Part shown: positions 59,102 through 64,000 of the stretch, piece by piece | How the letters are laid out: each line of letters opens with the position of its first letter | Position numbering within the stretch: the stretch's first letter is position 1 | From: CAYQOX01 sp964419335 | GTDB lineage: Bacteria > Hinthialibacterota > Hinthialibacteria > Hinthialibacterales > Hinthialibacteraceae | Assembly: GCA_964419335.1 (NCBI GenBank) | Contig: CAYQOX010000019.1 | Span: forward strand, 1-64,000 | Reading direction: 5' to 3' | Length of the DNA stretch: 64,000 bases | The notes under the pieces: model-generated | What the model was told of the DNA's origin: nothing | The model's input: only the letters and a program-made list of their open reading frames with translations | Databases searched by the model: none | Made by a program: the position numbers and the translations under genes

Positions 59102-59923
59102 TTAAAGGGTTGGGGGCTTCGACTTGCCTGTCGTTTCGAGCAAGCGTTGAGCATTGAGACCCGTGATCTTGTCGACTTGATCCTGTGTGAGAGATAGGGC
59201 ATGCAATTGCTTTAAACTCCAATGTTGATCCGACCAAGGCGAGTCGGTACCAAAGAGAATCCGATCCTCACCATGTCCTTCCACAATGGCGAGAAATTCA
59301 TCCGGAGTGATATAACCAAAGACATAGGAAGTGTCGAGGTAAATCTCTTTCCCTTGAAACTCTTCTAACGCTGCCATGACTTCTTGCCATTGTTGGAAAC
59401 CTCCCATGTGAGCAAGAATCATCTTTAATTGAGGAAACCGATTGGATAAACGAATAAAACGGTTTGGAGTACTGTTAATCGTCGGAATCCCAATATCTAC
59501 ACCCGCATGAAATAGAACAATCATGTTTTCATTGATTAGCGCTTCATACAGGGGATCAAAGCGGGAATCATCGGGAGTGATTTTATGATATTCGGGATGA
59601 AATTTGATACCAGGAAATCCCTCTTGCGAGAGGCGGGAGATTAAATCCGGCAGATTTTCATACTCGGGATGAAAAGCACCGAAAGAAAGAATAGAATCAG
59701 AACGAATTTCTTTACTCCATGCGTTGATGGAATCAACCTGCTTTGGTTTGGTCGCAACAGGCTGCAGCCAGCATTGATCGATGCCGGCAATATTCATGGA
59801 TGCTTGTAAACTTTGCAGCCGGCCATCTAAAGCCTCTTTAACCCCAGCAATTTCAGCCATTTTAGGAACTGCCTCGAAAGCGACATTATCAGGAAAAACG
59901 TGGGTGTGGACATCGATAATCAT
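59102..59923 (-). CDS. Amidohydrolase-2 family metal-dependent hydrolase
   Basis: A 273-residue TIM-barrel enzyme: MIIDVHTHVFPDN (metal His-x-His, residues 6-8), FPGIKFHPEYHKITPDD (about 120), IVLFHAGVDIG (about 148), KMILAHMGGF (about 179) and ILFGTDSPW with the catalytic Asp (about 240). The family decarboxylates or hydrolyses ring compounds; the substrate is unknown. The start at 59923 follows AGAGG; the upstream ATG was rejected. Confidence 0.9.
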   Translation of the reverse strand: MIIDVHTHVFPDNVAFEAVPKMAEIAGVKEALDGRLQSLQASMNIAGIDQCWLQPVATKPKQVDSINAWSKEIRSDSILSFGAFHPEYENLPDLISRLSQEGFPGIKFHPEYHKITPDDSRFDPLYEALINENMIVLFHAGVDIGIPTINSTPNRFIRLSNRFPQLKMILAHMGGFQQWQEVMAALEEFQGKEIYLDTSYVFGYITPDEFLAIVEGHGEDRILFGTDSPWSDQHWSLKQLHALSLTQDQVDKITGLNAQRLLETTGKSKPPTL

Positions 59924-60118
59924 AAGAAGGGACCTCTTAGAAGTGACTCTATTAAACAGGAAGATCAAATTATTGGCTCTTAGAATACGCTTTCGACTAC
60001 GGTCGAGTTAAATCAGGAATCCTATTTCTTAACATGTGAATAATATCCGGCTCTACATTTCATCAACCGCATCAAGTAAAATTGTAAGGCAAGTACGATT
60101 TCAAGGGAAGTTACGTGA

Positions 60119-61078
60119 ATGCAAACCTATATCCTTGCAGCGGAACAAGTACAAAGTGATTTAAGGAGCGCTTGTGCTGCTCAGCATGGCATCCCCTATG
60201 AAGAGGTATTGAGTCTCTGTCTTGGGGCCCAAAAGGTTCTTGATAATGTAGAAATTGTCTTTCGGAACGCAGCGAAGTATAAACTTTTCTCGCATCGGGT
60301 ACTGAATGTAGAGAAAAGCCAATTAGAACAAGACGGCCTAATTCCCGCCTATATCACCACGGAAGATCCAGATAGTTATAACGATAGTTTAGCGTCTATT
60401 GGTTGCTCGAAACGCGTGATCTACTTTCTTTTTATTATGCGGCTTAATGATTTTCAGATCAAAGAGCGAAGCCATTACGCAGAGCGTTTGAGTAAACTGG
60501 AAGAATTGTGTCCCAAAAAAAATATAGAAATATTTAACACCAAAAAAGAACTCGTAAATTGCATGGATCAAAAGCATCCCACGTATGCTATGGTACAGCC
60601 TCTTATGGAAAAATACCTCCAAGCAGTACGTTCTTTGATTGAAGTGCAAAAGAATATTTATCAGTGTGAATTGGAATTAAACCGACGATTTTTCCATTAT
60701 CTTACGCATGCCATGCGCGAGGGATTTTTTGAACAGAAGAATGATCAGCGAACGAGCAATGTCAAGGCGCTCTTGCAAGTCTTCGAAGGCTATAAAAAAC
60801 GCCATTTGGAAATCCCGCCAATAAAAAATAAACTTTCCAGCCAAATACTTACGGCCGTGGAAGAGGAATTGAAAATGCATTTGGAAAATCTGGGAGCAGA
60901 AGTCAAAGTGTTGGACGAAGTAAAACTGTTCCTGGATGATGTGCTCGATTATATGGAAAAACCGCAAAGCGAAGAATCGCATCAAGAGACCGCCGAAGAG
61001 GAACAAGATGCATCTTTCATGCAACAATTGCAAAATGAACTCTCTATCACCTTTGCCCAATGGTTGAATAAGAAATAA
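60119..61078 (+). CDS. Hypothetical helical protein
   Basis: A 319-residue soluble protein, almost wholly helical, with no signal or membrane helix. Notable stretches are SLCLGAQKVLDNVEIVFRNAAKYKLFSH (about 32-59), SKRVIYFLFIMRLNDFQIKERSHYAERL and a Glu/Gln-rich C-terminus (KPQSEESHQETAEEEQD). Many Leu/Lys/Glu heptads suggest coiled coils. I recognise no family. It stands alone between two convergent or divergent units. Confidence 0.75.
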   Translation: MQTYILAAEQVQSDLRSACAAQHGIPYEEVLSLCLGAQKVLDNVEIVFRNAAKYKLFSHRVLNVEKSQLEQDGLIPAYITTEDPDSYNDSLASIGCSKRVIYFLFIMRLNDFQIKERSHYAERLSKLEELCPKKNIEIFNTKKELVNCMDQKHPTYAMVQPLMEKYLQAVRSLIEVQKNIYQCELELNRRFFHYLTHAMREGFFEQKNDQRTSNVKALLQVFEGYKKRHLEIPPIKNKLSSQILTAVEEELKMHLENLGAEVKVLDEVKLFLDDVLDYMEKPQSEESHQETAEEEQDASFMQQLQNELSITFAQWLNKK

Positions 61079-61146
61079 TGCCTACCATCCCCATTTCCAG
61101 TATTGAAAATCCCAGGACGTTATCCTTGATGACAAGAGATAAAAAA

Positions 61147-61169
61147 ATCCCCACACATTTTGTGGGGAT
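61147..61169 (-). terminator. Intrinsic terminator of the Hsp20 gene
   Basis: ATCCCCACA/TGTGGGGAT (9-base stem, 5-base loop), followed on the minus strand by a run of seven T (61147-61141 region), 57 bases after the Hsp20 stop. Confidence 0.88.
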
Positions 61170-61225
61170 CACACTCGGTGGTTATTGGGTAGGTAGGAGT
61201 GTAGTGTGGTTAGAGAGATTTCTTT

Positions 61226-61666
61226 TTACGATTTCACTTCGATTCTACGAGGTCTGGCTGATTCTGCTTTGGGGATATTGAGTTTTAATACTCCATTTTC
61301 ATAACAGGCCTCAATCTTGTCCTCATCAATATCGCGAGGGAGATTCATGCGACGATAGAACGCACCGCTCCATCGTTCAACCCGGTTGTAGCCTTCTCCA
61401 CTTTCTTCATGTTCGGATTTGCGCTCACCATGAATGGAGAGCATTCCATTTTCTACCGAAATTGTAATATCATCCTTGCTTAACCCTGGAAGATCGGCAA
61501 CGAGTTGATAACCTTCTTCTGTTTCTTTTAGATCAAGCGCTGGATACCAAACGGTGTTTTCCGGTTTATCGATATCATGAGCCCCGAGGAAATCGTTGAA
61601 GAAACGATCAAGCGTTTGAAATTCTCGCGTCGGATTGAAGTGGGATCCAAACGGTACTAGTTTCAT
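61226..61666 (-). CDS. Small heat shock protein (Hsp20/alpha-crystallin)
   Basis: A 146-residue chaperone: an N-terminal arm (FGSHFNPTREFQTLDRFFNDFLG), the alpha-crystallin domain (YPALDLKETEEGYQLVADLPGLSKDDITISVENGMLSIHGER, about 41-82), and RMNLPRDIDEDKIEACYENGVLKLNIPKAES, with the IxI-like tail RRIEVKS. It keeps unfolding proteins soluble. AAGGAGATAAG precedes the ATG. No CIRCE element was found upstream; a perfect palindrome CTTTACGTAAAG lies at 61791-61802. Confidence 0.96.
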   Translation of the reverse strand: MKLVPFGSHFNPTREFQTLDRFFNDFLGAHDIDKPENTVWYPALDLKETEEGYQLVADLPGLSKDDITISVENGMLSIHGERKSEHEESGEGYNRVERWSGAFYRRMNLPRDIDEDKIEACYENGVLKLNIPKAESARPRRIEVKS

Positions 61667-61849
61667 TTTCTTATCTCCTTTCCTTCTTCAGAGATAATCT
61701 TGGGATACCCTCTTTGTTTTGTTTACCCGTTTCATAATTTTATTGATAGCAGGAGATGTGCCAATTTACATAAGTCTTTCACGATTATTACTTTACGTAA
61801 AGAAAATCAGAATCTTGTGTGTCATGGTGGCTGGATTGAGATAGAGGCA

Positions 61850-61886
61850 GATCCTCGATTGTGCCGAAAGGGAACAATCGAGGATC
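61850..61886. terminator. Strong hairpin between valS and the Hsp20 gene
   Basis: GATCCTCGATTGT (61850-61862) pairs perfectly with ACAATCGAGGATC (61874-61886), loop of 11 bases. It lies 34 bases after the valS stop but has no T run on either strand. A terminator needing Rho or an mRNA-end structure are both possible. Confidence 0.5.
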
Positions 61887-61919
61887 ACCCCAATTAGAAA
61901 ACAACAATTATTCTATATA

Positions 61920-64000
61920 TTATTTTTGTAACAGATCAAGCTGCTTCTTCATACGTTCATGGTCAGATTTTTCCTGCTCATAGCGGGCGCGTTCTTTATC
62001 GACAACTTCCTTAGGGGCGTTGTTGACGAACTTTTCGTTAGCAAGTTTTTTCTCTCGTCCCATAATATTTTTTTCCAATTGTTCCACCTGTTTTTTCAAC
62101 CGCTCCATTTCTTTTTGTTCGACCTCCGCCGGCCAGTGTACCCGCACTTCGATTCCATCCACCATGCCGATAGAGGATGCCGCATACGGTTCTAAGTTTT
62201 TCCCTGCGCGAAGATCTGGGTTGATTTTGCACAACGTGGAGATTTGGGGATAATAGCGATGTAAAAAAGATTGATCATTATTGTTTTGGACTGCAAATTC
62301 TACTGTGGTTTCCGTGGAAGGAGATATATTCAACTCACCGCGTATATTACGGATGGTGTAGACGATCTGCTGGAACCAGGTAGCTTCTTGTTCCAGTTCA
62401 TCATCAATCAGGTTTTTATCCTCCACAGGATATGGAGTTTGCATAACACTAAGCCCATCTTCTTCAGGCACCCCAAGTTTTTTAAGGATTTGCCATAACT
62501 CTTCTGTAATGAAGGGCATAAATGGATGCAACATGCGCAGCGTGGATTCTAACACCTGAAACGCAATCCGCTTCACCACCTCCCGGGCTACAGGATCATT
62601 GCCATATAAGCGAGGTTTGATGAGTTCTAAATACCAATCGCAGTACTCATGCCAAACAAATTGATACAAGGCTTCGGAAGATTCATTGAACTTATACTCA
62701 CGCATGCCTTTCCGAGAAGCCGCGACCGTATGCTGCAACCGCGAGAGGATCCAACGGTCTGCCCATTCCATACGGTCTTCAGGGATCGATTCGGGAAAGG
62801 ATTCATATTCATCAATGGTGGTTAAAATCAAACGAGTCGCGTTCCAAATTTTGTTGGTAAAGTTACGGTATCCTTCAATTCGATCTTCGGCAAGATTGAT
62901 GTTACGGCCTTGGGCGGCCAAGATCGCCAAAGTGAAACGCACTGCATCCACACCGTATTTGTCAATCACATCGATAGGGTCAATGGCGTTCCCTAAGGAT
63001 TTCGACATCTTACGTCCTTGAGCATCGCGCACCAAAGCCGTGATATAAACATCCTTGAAGGGGACTTCTTTCATAATGTAAAGCCCCATCATGATCATGC
63101 GGGCGACCCAGAAGTAAATGATGTCGTGGGCGGTTACAAGCACTGTAGTGGGATAAAATTTCTCCAATTCGGGAGTTTGATCTGGCCATCCCATGGTCGA
63201 AAAAGGCCATAAAGCGGAGGAAAACCAGGTATCCAGCACATCCTCATCCTGATGGATCTTGGTACTGCCACAATGGGCGCATTGATCGGGATCTTCGCGG
63301 GGGACCGTCATTTCACCGCAGTCATCGCAATACCACACAGGAATACGATGTCCCCACCAAATTTGGCGGGAAACAGGCCAATCACGTACATTTTCCACCC
63401 AAGAGAAATAAGTATTTTCCCAATTCTTGGGAACAAACTTTACTCTGCCTTCACGCACGGCACGTAAAGGTTCTTCCATCAAGGGTTTCATCTTGACAAA
63501 CCATTGCTCTGAGAGATAGGGTTCGATCAAAGTATCGCATCGGTAACATCCACCCACGCGATGTTGAAAATCCTCCACCTCGATAAGAAGACCTTGTTGT
63601 TTGAGGTCTTCAATAATTTTTTTACGGGCTTCCAATCGATCTAATCCTTGATAGGGACCCCCATTTTCGTTGATCGTGGCGTCTTCGTTAAAGATATTAA
63701 TTTCTTCAAGATTATGACGTTTTCCGACTTCAAAGTCGTTGATGTCGTGGGCGGGAGTGATTTTTAACGCCCCGGTACCAAATTCCATATCCACATAAGA
63801 ATCCGCAATAACAGGAATCTCTCGTTCCAGGAGGGGGAGAATGACCTTCTTGCCTACGAGATGGGAGTAACGTTCATCTTCGGGATGTACTGCCACGGCA
63901 GTATCGCCGAGCAAGGTTTCAGGACGGGTCGTGGCGATGTCAAGGTATTGATCCTCACCGGCGACTTTGTAATGAATATGATAAAAATGCCCCTGTTCAT
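61920..64000 (-). CDS. valS: Valyl-tRNA synthetase (partial, 5' end beyond the window)
   Basis: The C-terminal roughly 690 residues of a class Ia synthetase. The frame is open to the right edge, and the editing domain motif TTRPETLLGDTAVAVHPED is seen near residue 30 of the visible part. KMSKS is present in GRKMSKSLGNAIDP. A zinc-type insert YCDDCGEMTVP...CAHCGS, the anticodon-binding domain and a C-terminal coiled coil (EQKEMERLKKQVEQLEKNI) follow. The HIGH motif would lie beyond 64000. The listed start near 63914 is an internal Met, not the true start. Confidence 0.95.
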   Translation of the reverse strand, partial: EQGHFYHIHYKVAGEDQYLDIATTRPETLLGDTAVAVHPEDERYSHLVGKKVILPLLEREIPVIADSYVDMEFGTGALKITPAHDINDFEVGKRHNLEEINIFNEDATINENGGPYQGLDRLEARKKIIEDLKQQGLLIEVEDFQHRVGGCYRCDTLIEPYLSEQWFVKMKPLMEEPLRAVREGRVKFVPKNWENTYFSWVENVRDWPVSRQIWWGHRIPVWYCDDCGEMTVPREDPDQCAHCGSTKIHQDEDVLDTWFSSALWPFSTMGWPDQTPELEKFYPTTVLVTAHDIIYFWVARMIMMGLYIMKEVPFKDVYITALVRDAQGRKMSKSLGNAIDPIDVIDKYGVDAVRFTLAILAAQGRNINLAEDRIEGYRNFTNKIWNATRLILTTIDEYESFPESIPEDRMEWADRWILSRLQHTVAASRKGMREYKFNESSEALYQFVWHEYCDWYLELIKPRLYGNDPVAREVVKRIAFQVLESTLRMLHPFMPFITEELWQILKKLGVPEEDGLSVMQTPYPVEDKNLIDDELEQEATWFQQIVYTIRNIRGELNISPSTETTVEFAVQNNNDQSFLHRYYPQISTLCKINPDLRAGKNLEPYAASSIGMVDGIEVRVHWPAEVEQKEMERLKKQVEQLEKNIMGREKKLANEKFVNNAPKEVVDKERARYEQEKSDHERMKKQLDLLQK

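Overview
The window looks like a scaffold from an uncultured, mid-GC, Gram-negative-type bacterium. An RND pump with a lipoprotein adaptor implies an outer membrane. Tat-exported enzymes of the aldo/keto reductase and sugar-isomerase types, CotH/lamin-tail proteins, type II pseudopilins and a DUF3179 protein are a combination I associate with Planctomycetota-like and candidate-phylum genomes such as Hydrogenedentota, Sumerlaeota or Poribacteria. The lineage is inference. A run of 100 N marks a scaffold join. No rRNA, tRNA or CRISPR array was recognised.

Layout. 1-5.5 kb: a TetR-controlled RND efflux operon with two matching operators. 5.7-17.6 kb: one long minus-strand operon of an Rrf2 regulator, an Fe-S/NAD(P) flavoprotein, a Rieske protein, cytochrome b, a small unknown protein, a hexaheme cytochrome c, a Tat-exported NarG/NxrA-type molybdoenzyme, NarH/NxrB, a heme-b gamma subunit and a TorD-like chaperone. 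It reads as a complete outward-facing nitrate-reducing or nitrite-oxidising module with its own quinol/NAD(P)H electron entry. 17.7-21.8 kb: quinol NO reductase plus hemerythrin, followed by an IscR/NsrR-like Rrf2 gene; both units carry the same operator. A third Rrf2 gene lies beyond. 21.9-28.3 kb: accessory secreted proteins (CotH/LTD, YdjC-type deacetylase across the N gap, two pseudopilins, DUF3179). 28.5-33.1 kb: metH and a Tat sugar-isomerase-like protein.

33.3-37.7 kb: a minus-strand operon of DUF2892, an unlisted 57-residue membrane protein and a CoA-disulfide reductase-rhodanese (persulfide handling, divergent from an ArsR regulator). It continues after 29 bp into an uncharacterised trio: GHKL ATPase, STAS-like DUF4325 protein and PIN-domain nuclease. 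This trio is the strongest candidate for an undescribed system. 37.7-47.5 kb: M15 peptidase, rsmD, rdgB, nonulosonate genes (neuA/neuC types) facing a Maf-type glycosyltransferase, lepA and a Tat aldo/keto reductase. 47.6-51.8 kb: secE-nusG-rplK-rplA-[L10 leader]-histidine phosphatase-rplJ-rplL, where the phosphatase gene separates the L10 leader from rplJ and rpoB does not follow rplL. 51.8-64 kb: redoxin, ROK kinase, queG, a cytidylate-kinase-like protein, thrC, phosphodiester glycosidase, amidohydrolase, an unknown protein, Hsp20, and valS running off the right edge.

How the genes fit together. The respiratory module and the NO reductase/hemerythrin operon form a nitrogen-oxide block under Fe-S-type Rrf2 regulators: nitrate or nitrite chemistry at NarGH, disposal of NO by NorZ, and NO or O2 sensing by hemerythrin/Rrf2. 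No nitrite reductase (NirS/NirK/Nrf) is present here. Functions are read from motifs and family knowledge only; no database search was run.
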